Shown: one piece after another, positions 30,878 through 54,399 of the stretch
How positions within the stretch are numbered: the first letter of the stretch is position 1
How the letters are laid out: every line of letters starts with the position of its first letter
Assembly (NCBI RefSeq): GCF_021462225.1
Contig: NC_061806.1
Coordinates: 3,839,234-3,903,233, forward strand
Reading direction: 5' to 3'
Length of the DNA: 64,000 nucleotides
DNA from: Girardinichthys multiradiatus
Taxonomy: Eukaryota; Chordata; Actinopteri; Cyprinodontiformes; Goodeidae
Notes under the pieces: model-generated
Databases searched by the model: none
Told to the model about the DNA's origin: nothing
What the model saw: only the letters and a program-made list of their open reading frames with translations
Program-made: the position numbers and the translations under genes

Positions 30878-33800
30878 TCAGATGAGGATCTTCAGCTCTT
30901 CATCAGTCAGCTGGTTGACCACCATAATTTTTGTCAGCTGCTCAGCATATCTCGCCTGGTCCTGCATGAAGTGTGGGATGCGGACGTTCTCCATCTGACC
31001 GAGAGGTTTCAGACGATCCACGTCTTCAAATGACACCTGAAGCCAGCAGAAAGACACAGGACACCATCTTTAGACTGGCTGCCCTGCTGCTCCGATTGGA
31101 CAAACATGTCTGCTCCAACTCCAGACAATTATTCCACCTTCATCATGAAAACACAACTGGGGACTTCCAAACAGCACCTCTTACATAACATCTATAGCTG
31201 GTATGGTTTCATCATCATTGCATTCACTCCTTTGAAGCAGAAGAAGGTGTCGTGTTCCTTCATCAGGGAGGTTATGTAAGTCCATCCTCTGCACAGACAC
31301 TTCATTTAATATGACTGCATGTCACCAAGTATAGTTACCTTTTAATGATGATGTGCTGAGGGAGGAATAACAGAAGACCAACTAGAATCTTAGCTATAGT
31401 GCAAAACATCCAGAGCTCCAAAAGAACACAGCTTTAAAGTAACATAAAGAAGGTATTTACCTTCTTAAGACAGCCTTGCTTTAATATAATGAAACCAGGG
31501 GAGCAGCGATTGATTGGCCGGCCGATCGATCAGCCCGATTTCCTTCATTTTGGGGGGTTGGTGATTAGCCGATACTGTCATGTGAAACCAATCTTATCCA
31601 CCAATCTTATCTACCTGCTCAAATGTCTGAAAATCACCCACTGCCCCCATTGCTCTGCCGTGAGAGAGCGCTGACTGACAGAACTTTCCACCAGGTCACG
31701 TCTACATGTGCGCAGTTCACAACTATTGACAATATAAGATTGGAACATTGAAATTGTTGATGTTGTGACCTTATGACACCTGACAATGTCAGTTATAAAG
31801 AAACTCGGTATCAACCAAAATCAGAATCAGCAGATCAGGCTTTTTAAAGATCGGTAATCTGTGATTGGCCAAAAAACTGCAATCAGTGCATCCCTAAATG
31901 AAACCCTTCTTACTGCAGTATGTTGGAGCAGCTGCACTAATAGCAGGGACAGGTAATGCATCCAGTACATTTCAGGTTCTTTTAGCTAGAAGTATTTACT
32001 GAAGAACAAGACGGTGGAGATGGACATGTTTACCCAAACAGTCTTTAGTTTTGGCTAGAGAGCTTCTACGTGTTTTATAACAACAAGTCATTTCTTAAAC
32101 TGTAGTAATTTGAAGGTATTTGTTCTTCTGCCTTCACCACAGATGATGTTTGGTGACACTTCATTCTTAATCCACAGGGTTGATGTCCAGCCTTTGCAGC
32201 TTTAACAGCTCCAATTCTTCAGGGTTTAGGAATGTTTATGGGATTTCTAACCATTCTGACCAGTGAGTTCACTGGTGTTGGAGTCTCTGTAGGCCAGTTT
32301 GGTTCTTCTTCACCAAACTCTCTCATCTCATGTCTTTTTGGACCTTGCTCAGTGTCCTGGTGTTCAGTCATGTTGGAACAGGAAGACATCGTCCACAAAC
32401 TCTTCTCACAGTGTTGGGAGCGTAAAATCGTCCCAAATATCTTGGAATGCTGAAGCATTGAGTTCCTTTCAGTGGAAGTAAAGGGCCGAGCCCAACTGCT
32501 TAAAGGCAGCTGCATGTCATAATCCTCCCCCCACCTAACTTTACACTTGACACTGTGTCGTCAGGTAAGTACTGTTCTCTTGGTTACTGAAACCCAAACT
32601 GGTCCACTGAGGTTCTGGGATGAGAGGCATGATTCTCATATTGCTTTATTGTGTGAATAGATGAATAGTCTAGGTGAGTCATAAAAACACAATGGTGGTT
32701 TGCTGGTATTTCCAGGTGTAAATAACTGATCGTGTATTTTAAGGGACAAACATTAAGAAAGTGGTGATCAGCTCTAAGCTGTACACTCCTTCGCCACAAC
32801 AAGCCCACCACGATTCTCCATTCCTCACTGGAGGCCAACCTAAGCTTCACTGTGAAACAACAGAAAACTCTGCAGCACATGAAGTCCAAATTGAACAGAA
32901 ATATTCTAGGACTCTAGCTTCTTGAGTCCTATTCTAGGACTCAAGAAGCTAGAGTCCTTAGGGTGTAACACTTGAGATTCCTCACCTTTCCAAGAGCCAT
33001 CAGCATTGGAAAGTCAATCTTGTCTCTGTTTCTCAGAATCTTCAGTATCCCCTCCAGATAAACCTGATCTTTACTGAAGCATCCTTCAGGATTAGAGATC
33101 AGAAACATTCAGTCAAGTTTGTATAAAGAACAACAGTGAAAATATAAGGCCAGCTGGTGTTCTACATACCTGGCAGGGCTGTGTCGGTCTGGCCTCTCTT
33201 GGCCCGGACGCAGTAGTCCCAGCGTGTGTTTGGGTCCTGGACAAAGTGCCCCAGGTTGTGGAACAGCTGACAGAAGGACGTGTGTCTGGCCTGATAGACG
33301 GTATAATAGAGCAGAGCAGCGCGCCACAGAGTCGGATCCTTCCTGAACAGAACACTGTGGATGCTGGCGAGGCCTTCCTCTGTTGGGTTCAGAGGCTTCA
33401 GGTTGTGCTTCTTCCTTCCGACGCTGCTGCTCCAAGGCTGCTGGCAGTTGTTGATGCCCCGGAAGTAATGAGTGCCTGACAGACAGAGACAAGAACTTTT
33501 AACATAGCTGTGGTTCAGTTAGATTTATCAGTGCCGTTATCCGTCTTCCCAACTAAGATGCCCATCATCCCATCCACCACCCATACCCATCAACTCTACC
33601 CAGCTTCCCTGTCCCTGCTTAAGGAAAAACTTCCACACAGTATGATGCTGTCACCACGTTTCACAGTTGGGGTGATGTGTTTAGAGTGGTGTGCAGTGTT
33701 AGTTTTCTATCTCACACACTGTTTTACATGACAGCCAAAGACTTCAGTTTTAGTCTCATCTGAGCACAGCTGCTTCTTTACTACGTCCTGCTGTGTCCTC

Positions 33801-36800
33801 TTCGTGGCTCATGGGAAACTTTAAATGAGACTTTCTATTGCCTTCTTTCAAAAATGGCTGTCTTTGTGCTACTCCATAAAGGTAAGATTTGTTTGTCTGT
33901 TATAATCTCAGAAAACAGCTCTATTTATTATTTATGTGACTTCTGAAGGCCATTGGTGGAGTTTATTAAGGCGAACCAACCAGAGTAAAGAGGGCTAAAA
34001 CTAATGCACACCACATCTTTCAGATTTTTATTCATTAAACGTTTTGCAAACCATGTATCATGTAGCTTTAAATGTATGCACTACTTTATGTTAGTCTGTC
34101 ATATAAAATCCTTGAACTGTTGTAATTTGACTTAATGTGCAAAAGTTTAAAGGGTGTGAATACTTCTGCAAGGCACTGTTGTGCATTGTGTTCAGCTGAA
34201 ACCAACATGGTACGATGAAACAAATCAAAGTAGACGATGTGAAGTTTGTGTCAGACCTTCTGCACCCACCAATCTCATGCCTTAGCATGCCTTCCAGCCA
34301 GTGCTCCCGTGCACTGGAGGTGTTGATGGTCATGGTGGGTCTGCCGTTCACCACCGTCATCGAGGCTCTGGACAGTAGGTCGTCTGTCACCTGGACTACT
34401 ATCTATCAGCAGAGCAAAAAGTAAGAAGAAAAGTAAGACGTTTATATGCAGTATTGTTAAATGACAGATTGTTTTTCAGTTTTTCCATTTCTTGTGAATA
34501 GTCTGTTGCTTTTTATCCTCAGACAGACATGCATATTTTGTATATTTTCTTAATTATCATACTCAGTTGCGCATTTCTCTGATTGTTTTAAATTTGTATG
34601 TTTTAAATTTGCCCTTACTGTCAGTCTCTCTTATATTTCTATTCTATCTATTCTAGTTTTGTGCTGCTCTGATGTTCGGATGTTTTTTCTGTTGGCTGTC
34701 TTTCCTCATTCCGGCCAGACCAGATTAAATGCTATTCCGTTTTGGGATGATGTTATGCCTCACTTTAGGGAAACCATTAGGGGCTTTAACAGCTACTAAT
34801 ATATATAATTAAAACACCACATGGTAACATCTGATCCAGGACACTGAGGATGACAACTTCATACAGAAATATCCCAGGGACCAAGTTTTTTAGGACCGGC
34901 CATGGTTATATGGTCTATATGTGACAGTGCTCAACAGGAAATTATTAACATGCTGATGTAACATAAATTTGTTTAATTTGATCAATTCTGGTTCACAAAA
35001 GCAAACTGAAAGAAGACTCGGGAAAAGTGGACACTCTTTGGAAGACATTGCTTTTCCCTGGATTATTTTCAGTACCATGATCTCGTGTGTGCTGTACTGT
35101 CAACACGACGCACAACTGAAGCAAAGGAAACGCTCTGCAGGCTGCAGCCAGGGAAAAACATTAAACCAAACTGCTTTTTCTCAAAAACTACAGTCAGCTT
35201 GAATCCAAACTGGATGAAGCAATACCAACAGCAGGAATGCAGTGAACAGACTGTATTCTCCTCCTACCTCGCCCACACAGCCTTCCTTCTCCATGTATCT
35301 CTTCACACTGCTCCAGATACGACTCTTGGTTAGGAGGATACCACCAGTAAGTTGCTCAAACATCTCATAGCTGCCATATCTCTCCAAGGCAAGCTCCATG
35401 ATGTTCACCGCCTGCAAGAGAAGAGACCCTCACAACGTTTAACTGTCTTTTATCTGCTAGCTGTGTAGGTTGGTAAAAACCTCTGAGGTGTTGGCGGACG
35501 TTTGAATCACCTGTGGACTGTGACCTTACTGTAGGACTACGTCAGGACCCGTGTGTGTTTGTGGTTGCGTCTAGAATATTTTGGTCAGTAAATTAATCTG
35601 TGCTGAGCTTAATGTTCCGTTCTTGACTTCTGTTCTTTAAATAGTTCATCCAGAACTTTATTTCTAGAGCATCTATTTAATGTTCTGATACGTAGCTTTT
35701 GTTTGACAAGAGTTCACACTCCAGCCGAATTATTTGACAGAACTATGACCATGCATATGTACTCTTGTTATTGTCGCTGTAAGTTCACTAAATGTACTGA
35801 GGAGGAGGAATTAAACAGCTGTACCTGTGTTAGAAAGTGATCCGAGGCATTGTTATGGCGTGCCAGGATAACTGCAGAAACTGGGTTGCTGTACTCAAAC
35901 TGGGGATTGTAGTTAAAGTCAGACTTGAAGAACTTGTCCTTCTCTTTCTCAACATTAGATGGCTTGACGGCTGTGAGGATGCAGAGCTTCTTGACATTTT
36001 CTACCTCCTGTGAGGTTGCTGCTTTGTGGAGGGATGGAAGCACAGGACGATGCACATTATGGACGTACGTTTTCCTGGGCTGTGGAAGTGTGCGAGGGGT
36101 CATTCCCATCTTGCTGCCCACTACTGTGAGGGTTTGAGTCGGCTTGAGAAGATTGCCGTTGCAGCCTGAGAGGACACAGTTTGTCTGGATGGGTTTTTCA
36201 CCACCACCTAGAATGTGGGTCTTTTTCTGGGCCAGGCTCAGACGGTTTCTTTTACTGGAACTGCCTTTCACAGAGGTCTTCGGCCTTTTGCACAGGGACT
36301 GCTTCTGCTTCTTCTTCTTCTTCTTCTTCTTCTTCACCTCCTCAGCTTGCAGCAGGACGTTGTAACTGTTTGAGCCAGAACCACAGAGGCCATTCAGAAC
36401 AGTGGAAGAAATCTTTTCAAGGCACACCTGGGTTGGACTCACCACCCTGTCAGCAGAGTTGAAGATGGACTTTTTAGACAAATCTACCTCTGGCCAGTGA
36501 AGTTGCTCTGAAAGAGAGACCAGGAAGAGAGGCTGATTGTTCTGATCAGGTTTTCTTCAGCATCACTCTGATGTGCTGCCAGTACAAATAAGACAGACTA
36601 ATCCTCTTATCTAGGAGTAGAAAATGAAATGTGTTCTGGTACAGAAAAACATGATTTACTAATAATCTCGGTAGAAACACAACTCTCCGTACAACTCAGA
36701 AAGCAACACAACAGCTATGAGTCATTCTGATGTAATCTGTTATAAATACTCCTGATTGGCTGTGCCTTCAGCTGCTGCTCAGTCAGGACAGCACAGCTCG

Positions 36801-38367
36801 GGTTTTTTTAGGATCACGAGTCAGTACCCTGACTTTCAGTGGAATTGATTCCCATCATGCCTGCAGAGGCTGGCAGTATAGAATGAAGAGCTCAGCTTGG
36901 ACACAGTCACAGAAACAACGCGCTCCCTTCAGTCTACACGGCACAAACGAATGAAGTCAGCGGCACAGTCAGACACCAGGAGGGAACAGAACAATTTAAA
37001 GCTCCACTGGTTCACTCAGCTGCCTAATCAAATACCATTACCTAACAGATCAGCTGGGTTCTGAACCATCAATATTAGCTTCAGTCTTTGAGTTATTCTA
37101 ATGGTAAATACAGATCATTTCAGTTCTGCATATTAGTGTTGTCAGAAGTTAGAGAAAGAACAGAAAGAAGTTTATATCCACTCATGATGGGCCATAACTG
37201 TTCTATTCATTTTGGTCCTGGATATGAACGTCTGTCCCTCCAGGGTGGAACACTCATCCAACTTTAATCTAAACACGGTGAAAATTATACTTACAGGCCC
37301 AAATAAATACATCCATTCCCCATGAAACAAGAAGCAGTGTTGAAGTCTTTTTTTTTTTTATTGAATTGAATGACCTTTAACCTGATGAGATCAAACTTCT
37401 GCTTAGTGATCATGATTTACTGCATCTGCTGATTTCTGCTCATTTCTCAGCATGAAAATGGTTCTGCTTGAGAACAATCACTGGATGGTACTCTCTGAAC
37501 TGGTACTGCTAATCCATTTTCCAAACCAGTATACTGCTTCTTTACAAAGTGTCATTTATTTGTTTACCTGTACTCCATCGTGTCCCACGATGCTTAAAGA
37601 CTATTTGTCTTCTAAACAATCTTCATTTTAATTTGTTCTTTCAGTTTGTATTGTAAGCGATTTGATCTTAAAAATGGTTGTTCATTTAAAACAGTAGTGA
37701 TAATGACCAAAACTGTGCAGCACAGAACAAAATATTGTGATATGTTTTTGTCCATATGATCCAGATCTAAGCAGAACCATCAGTTCCAACACCTGTACAC
37801 CAGTTATTTGAATGTGTTGCCATATTGCCAAGTCCTGGAGCCCTCAGGGGAAAGAACATCAGTGAGGGTGTTCAGAAAAAAACCCAGAAACCAGGCCCTG
37901 ACCTTAATCCTGTTGGAAATGTGTGAACTATGCTCCCAGAGAAAAATCGAATAAATTAAAATGAAACAGATGTACAGAAAACAGGCCAAATATCTAGCCG
38001 TCATGGTGCCACAATCATTGTTTAATGTAAAATCATACCGCAGGAAAAGGACGCGTTAAAATGATTTTAAAGCCCGAAATAACCAAGAAGAGTGGATGTA
38101 AACGGTTTCTTTCCATCTCAGCAGCCGATTAGCAACTGATCAGGAAACATCTGCACTAACTAAGCCAAGCAAAGCCTGTCAGTATGCCGGGAACCTTCAA
38201 GCTAACGCACATATGTCTGGGTTAAAATAGCTCTAAGCGGTATCTGTGTGAGCCTCGAAGTAATGAACAGGAGCTGTCAGGTTATCATAAATATTAGGCA
38301 CTTTATTCATGCTTAAAAATTATAAAACACTTATTATATTACCTGTAACTTTAATTGACTCCAGCAT
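30878..38367 (-). CDS. MATCAP2: MATCAP2 (KIAA0895), microtubule-associated tyrosine carboxypeptidase 2
   Basis: Seven coding exons on the minus strand: 38367-38343 (ATG 38367-38365), 36507-35825, 35411-35268, 34402-34270, 33475-33170, 33083-32986 and 31036-30878 (stop 30880-30878). Lengths sum to 1,548 nt, giving 515 residues, close to the ~520 of the human protein, with all phases consistent. The N-terminus (MLESIKVTEQLHWPEVDL) is followed by a Ser/Lys-rich, probably disordered region with a poly-Lys run (residues ~55-75). The catalytic domain starts near YNPQFEYSNPVSAVIL (~residue 215). HEIGTH (H326, E327, H331) is the HExxxH zinc motif, and the Glu of TEEGLA 31 residues later (E362) is the candidate third ligand. 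GCFSKDQVYLEG and RIPHFMQD are conserved blocks near the C-terminus. The family removes the C-terminal Tyr of alpha-tubulin. Synteny with EEPD1 and ANLN favours MATCAP2 over MATCAP1 (KIAA0895L). Introns carry a hAT MITE and two Tc1 remnants. Confidence 0.93.
31496..31896 (-). mobile_element. hAT-type MITE, 401 bp, with 8-bp target duplication
   Basis: AATGAAAC flanks both ends exactly (31488-31495, 31897-31904). The right end, read on the minus strand, begins TAGGGATGCACTGATTGC, and the left end begins CAGGGGAGCAGCGATT. The segment GATCTTTAAAAAGCCTGATC near its right end matches the MITE at 52811-53092 in the opposite orientation. There is no transposase. It lies in the last MATCAP2 intron. 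Confidence 0.93.
32106..32610 (-). mobile_element. Tc1-like transposon remnant
   Basis: The + strand carries sequence of a widespread fish Tc1-like element in reverse orientation: GTCATGTTGGAACAGGAAGA, GAATGCTGAAGCATTGAGTT, a CCACCTAACTTTACACTTGA block and CAAACTGGTCCACTGAGG. Only the part encoding the C-terminal half is present and no frame is intact. It lies in the same MATCAP2 intron as the hAT MITE. Confidence 0.7.
32908..32958. repeat. Perfect hairpin, 24-bp stem, 3-nt loop
   Basis: The arms 32908-32931 and 32935-32958 are exact reverse complements around TTC; the left arm begins AGGACTCTAGCTTCTTGAG. It ends 28 bases from the splice donor of the MATCAP2 exon at 33083-32986, so it would sit in the first part of the downstream intron in the transcript. 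Confidence 0.97.
33610..34181 (-). mobile_element. Tc1-like transposon remnant, internally deleted
   Basis: Reverse-orientation transposase sequence is recognisable (GATGCTGTCACCACGTTTCA, GTTTTAGTCTCATCTGAGCA, and CTCCATAAAGGTAAGATTTG). It is followed by the terminal region GACTTCTGAAGGCCATTGGT and the end sequence GTGTGAATACTTCTGCAAGG. The N-terminal half is deleted. It lies between two MATCAP2 exons, 88 bases from the exon encoding HEIG. Confidence 0.75.
34500..35267. other. MATCAP2 intron sequence, no feature recognised
   Basis: AT-rich intron. No exon or nameable repeat between the exons at 34402-34270 and 35411-35268. Confidence 0.5.
36301..36336. repeat. In-frame CTT/AAG microsatellite encoding poly-Lys
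   Basis: About 11 CTT units on the + strand read as AAG (Lys) codons in the second MATCAP2 exon, giving EEV followed by nine or ten Lys. Length changes would alter the protein without a frameshift. Confidence 0.9.
36510..38342. other. First MATCAP2 intron, no feature recognised
   Basis: I see only a poly-T run near 37350. No exon, repeat family or RNA gene recognised. Confidence 0.5.
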
Positions 38368-38612
38368 CTTCTTGAACGTAATCTATTCGAAAACGAACGT
38401 TTAATAGTCTGCCAAATGAACCCAGCTAAAGCCCCATAAATAAAACGTAGGAAACCACGCGTCGCGAGTGGAATGATGTTTCCAGCCGAGTGGATCTCCC
38501 TCCTACACCGACCACTAGCCACACTACTGTCACAGGAATCAACGCATTAAACTGCTCTGCAGTGGCGGACTGGTTTCCATGGTTTCAGCTTTAACGTCGC
38601 ACGTCTACTGTC

Positions 38613-38626
38613 CTGGGAAATGTAGT
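38613..38626 (-). promoter_or_regulatory. ZNF143/THAP11-type (SBS) motif
   Basis: The minus strand reads ACTACATTTCCCAG, matching the core of the ACTACAATTCCCAG promoter motif bound by ZNF143 and associated with THAP11. It lies about 250 bases upstream of the MATCAP2 start codon. Confidence 0.65.
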
Positions 38627-38766
38627 CCTTCTGCGAAATTACGTCATTATAAGCTCCATAGGGGCTTGGCTTGTTATATCTTGTGTCTAAATAAATCTAT
38701 GATATAATTGCAATATATAATTGATATTTTAAATATATCTACATACAATGTAAATAGTCAAACATG

Positions 38767-38768
<2 letters not shown>

Positions 38769-38860
<92 letters not shown>
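38769..38860. repeat. (GATA)23 microsatellite in the divergent promoter
   Basis: Twenty-three uninterrupted GATA units lie between the MATCAP2 leader and the ANLN-proximal elements. Confidence 0.97.
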
Positions 38861-38983
38861 TTTTTAAACGTTTGTTTTACTTTGCATGGACATGACTCGT
38901 GACAAATGTAGGAGTGGTTTATACACTTCATAAAAAAAAAAAAAAAAAAAAACTGCCATTTTTTTTTCACACTCTTAGGCTGT

Positions 38984-39096
38984 GATTGGGTCGTCAAAGC
39001 GTGATGTCCAGGCCGTGGTTTCTGATTGGTTCTTAGGAGTCCCTCTGAACTGTTGGAGTCTGCGTAGTAGTCACAGCGCTGAAATTCAAATTTGAA
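38984..39096 (+). promoter_or_regulatory. Two CCAAT boxes plus CHR-like element of ANLN
   Basis: GATTGG (inverted CCAAT) occurs at 38984-38989 and 39024-39029, 40 bases apart. TTTGAA at 39091-39096 is part of the palindrome TTCAAATTTGAA. NF-Y sites upstream of a CHR (TTTGAA) are the usual layout of DREAM/MMB-controlled G2/M promoters, which fits the cell-cycle role of anillin. The start codon is 160 bases downstream. Confidence 0.65.
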
Positions 39097-39257
39097 CAGA
39101 AACTGTTTGTATCGAAGAAGAGGAACCGAGTAGAAAGGAGCTCTGTGCGCTTCTCGTCTTGTTTCGTTAGTTTATTTTTATACAGAGAGGCAGCGCATAG
39201 AACTGGTAGCATACTCCGTTTATTAAGTACTTCTCAAGTGGATACTAACTGTCCGAG

Positions 39258-51708
<12,451 letters not shown>

Positions 51709-51873
51709 TCACAGCCCCCGACCACAGTCAACCTTTATAGCTCTCTGGACTGTCTTATCAGTGATAAACAATTAAGTGCAATATATAATATGAAAAATGT
51801 TTAATATTTTACCATGTGGATATTTGATGGGAGATGACCAATCACATCCACTAACTTAAATCCAGAGGAGGTA

Positions 51874-51879
51874 AATAAA
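51874..51879 (+). terminator. ANLN polyadenylation signal AATAAA
   Basis: First canonical AATAAA after the ANLN stop, 166 bases downstream. Longer 3' ends cannot be excluded. Confidence 0.65.
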
Positions 51880-52800
51880 GCCATATGTTGGACATTTGAC
51901 AACAGTATTTTGTTTAGGAGATAAGGCTTTGGAACCTTATTTTATTCATCGCCAGCCTTGTTTTTCATTCTTACGTTTTCTGATATTGTTTAATGCAAAC
52001 GTTTTATGTCATGCAAATATTTAGTCTGTGTTGCTTTAACTAATTTGGTGTCAATGATGATTAATGCATTTACTATAATGAAAGTTCAGGGTCACTACTA
52101 AACTGCTAGACTTTTATCACATTTTATCCTGCATGGCTGCCCCAACCAACAGCAGTGCTTTTCATACGTTTCTATTTTATATATTTGCTTTTCTGATTTG
52201 TGACATTCACCAAGATGAACCTGTTTTTAAAGGAATTTCTACACCAGACTTTATTCTGTTTGAAATCTGTAATTGTTTGAATGTGGAAAGTTTTGGATAA
52301 ATGGGAATGGGGTCTGTTACATACTCTACACTGAGTCTATACGTCTGTCGGATGGTCAGGTGACTCTTACTGGTTGATGAATGAATATGTAGTTAAACGA
52401 TTATTCCTTGACTGAAGGAAGATGGAGGAAGCAGACTTTTAGCCCAGACTTGTTCACGGCTTGTCGGACCGGTACCCACAGTGATGTGCTCGTCCTGTTC
52501 AGTGGTTTAAAGTTCTGAACAGGAATGCATTAACTATTGATTTCGTATGTCACAGACCTGCAGGTGCTGATTATGTGTTTTTCAATATGATTGGTTAAAA
52601 GATGGCCCTTTTTCACCATGTTGAGAATGAATACAGGTTTTTTTAAAAGTTCATGCTGTTTTGTGTTATTGCTAATTAATCTACTGTTTGGGGATGTCAT
52701 ACATGTCTAGTTTAGTTAACGTCTGTCACAAACAAGCTCTCTCAAAAGGTTTGGGTCAGTGTATTAGAGAGCTTACAATGAGGGCAGGTCTACTATCAGA
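51880..52800. other. ANLN 3' flank, no gene recognised
   Basis: AT-rich sequence that may include an extended 3' UTR. No coding or repeat feature recognised. Confidence 0.5.
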
Positions 52801-52810
52801 TAAATTCAAC

Positions 52811-53092
52811 TAGGGTGTGCACCGATCTTTAAAAAGCCTGACCTGCTGATTCAGATTTTGGCCAATTCCACCACCAACGGACAGTCAGGTGTAACAAGGT
52901 CATGTGGGGTAACTATTGTTAACCGTCTATGTGCAGACATGATCTGGTGGGCAGGTCTGTCAGTCAGCCCTCTCTCAGGGCAGAGCAAAAGGGGACTGGC
53001 TGATTTTCAGACCTTTGCAGAGGTAGATGAGATCAGTTTCACATGTGTCAGCTGATCACCCAAAATGAGGCCAATTGATCACTGCACCCCTA
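52811..53092 (+). mobile_element. hAT-type MITE, 282 bp, with 8-bp target duplication
   Basis: AATTCAAC flanks both ends exactly (52803-52810, 53093-53100). Ends are TAGGGTGTGCACCGATC and GATCACTGCACCCCTA, imperfect inverted repeats. The segment GATCTTTAAAAAGCCTGACC after the left end matches the MITE at 31496-31896. Confidence 0.94.
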
Positions 53093-53487
53093 AATTCAAC
53101 CAGGTAAAGCCAAGTACCACATTCACTCCATCAACAAGTTCATGCTAGATTTTAGCATTCAGTTTGTGAATTATGGGAAGGTCAGGCCTTTTTCACATCT
53201 TACTGGAGGCTTCTTTTTTAACCTTCTGGGGTCTGTTTCACAAAGGGTTAACATGTTCTGAGTAGAAAGCAGATACTCGGGGTTGTTGGTAGCAGGTTAC
53301 TCAACTCTGAGTCCAAGCTCTAAGCTATTATGTTTAACCTTTACCACCTGAATTACGCACTGGCTATATTCAACATATGCATTTAATGATGTGATTGCCC
53401 AAAAAATGGAACGTGTAGCAGGCCATCTTCACACTGCCCAAATTTAATATTTTACACTTGAAAATAACATGAAAATTATTGGACATA

Positions 53488-54392
53488 CATTAACGGTCAA
53501 AGGTTTTAGATACACTTTCTCACTTAGTGGGTCTCTTTATTTTTATGACTATTTAAATTGTAAATTCTCACCCGAGGCAACAAAGCTATGAATGAACACA
53601 CATGGAATTATGTGGTAAACAACATTTTTATATTTTAGATTCTTCAAAATAGCCAGTCTTTGATGACTGCTTTGCTCTCTTGGCATTCTCTCCATGAGCT
53701 TCATGAGGTGGTCACCTGATATAGTTTTCCAAAGAACGTCCTTGTTGTGATGGCCCTGTGGGTACCTAAATAGTTTGAGTTGTTGCAGGAACGGACCCAC
53801 TGGTTGGAGTGCAGCAGGCGTACTAAGTGGAAACACCTGAGTTGGTCCTTCACCCCTAAAGGCCTGGGTGCTGTACACCAGGGGGGAACGGGCTTATCTC
53901 TCCCCCTCTTGGCCACGGGTGTCCTCCAGGGTTTGGTTTTGCATTGGCTTGGTCTGCTTAAGTTTGGTTTGCTTAATTTAACACTCAACATTTACATTCA
54001 ACATTGTCAACCATACACATTGACATGACTGATTTTACTGACTCAATACACTGAACTGTTAGTTTCTGTTAAGTTAGTTTAAATAAATATTTGTAAATCA
54101 TTTTCTGATGTCCTTTCCATTTTTTGTCGTAAATCATGAGCCAGGTTGTGACAAGGTTCATTGAGAGACGGCCAAAGGGTTAATATTTCAGTCATCACAT
54201 CAAATGGCGGCTACGTTAGGAATCTAATATATAAAACATATTTAAAGTACAATTTGTTTTTGTTTGCTACATAATTCCGTGTGTTCATTCACAGTTTTGA
54301 TGCCTTCAGTGAGAATCTGTGTACAATGTAGTCATAAGCATAAAGAAATTCATGAAATTAGAAAGGTGTTCTAAAACTTTTGACCAGTAGTG
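53488..54392 (-). mobile_element. Internally deleted Tc1-like element with a foreign insert
   Basis: Left end CATTAACGGTCAAAGGTTTT and right end AAAACTTTTGACCAGTAGTG are inverted repeats flanked by TA (53486-53487, 54393-54394). Inside the ends are the reverse-orientation blocks GGCATTCTCTCCATGAGCTT and CATGAGGTGGTCACCTGATA, and on the other side GTTTTGATGCCTTCAGTGAG. The centre (about 53,765-54,160) is unrelated sequence, some GC-rich, and most of the transposase is gone. Confidence 0.85.
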
Positions 54393-54399
54393 TATGTGT

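Larger units (their letters stand above)
38370..39257. promoter_or_regulatory. Divergent MATCAP2/ANLN promoter region
   Basis: The two start codons face away from each other, 890 bases apart. The region includes the untranslated leaders, a ZNF143/THAP11-type motif (38613-38626), a GATA microsatellite, a poly-A run (38931-38952), two GATTGG inverted CCAAT boxes (38984, 39024) and a TTTGAA palindrome (39085-39096). No TATA box is evident. That the promoter is shared is inference from layout. Confidence 0.75.

Noticed and set aside
32986..33073. Alternative acceptor at 33074-33075 for the MATCAP2 exon (TTCAG|TAAAG)
   Set aside because: The acceptor before GATGCTTC keeps the conserved GCFSKDQVYLEG block and the correct phase.
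38758..38997. 79-residue minus-strand frame in the divergent promoter
   Set aside because: Made of the GATA repeat and a poly-A run; no conservation expected.
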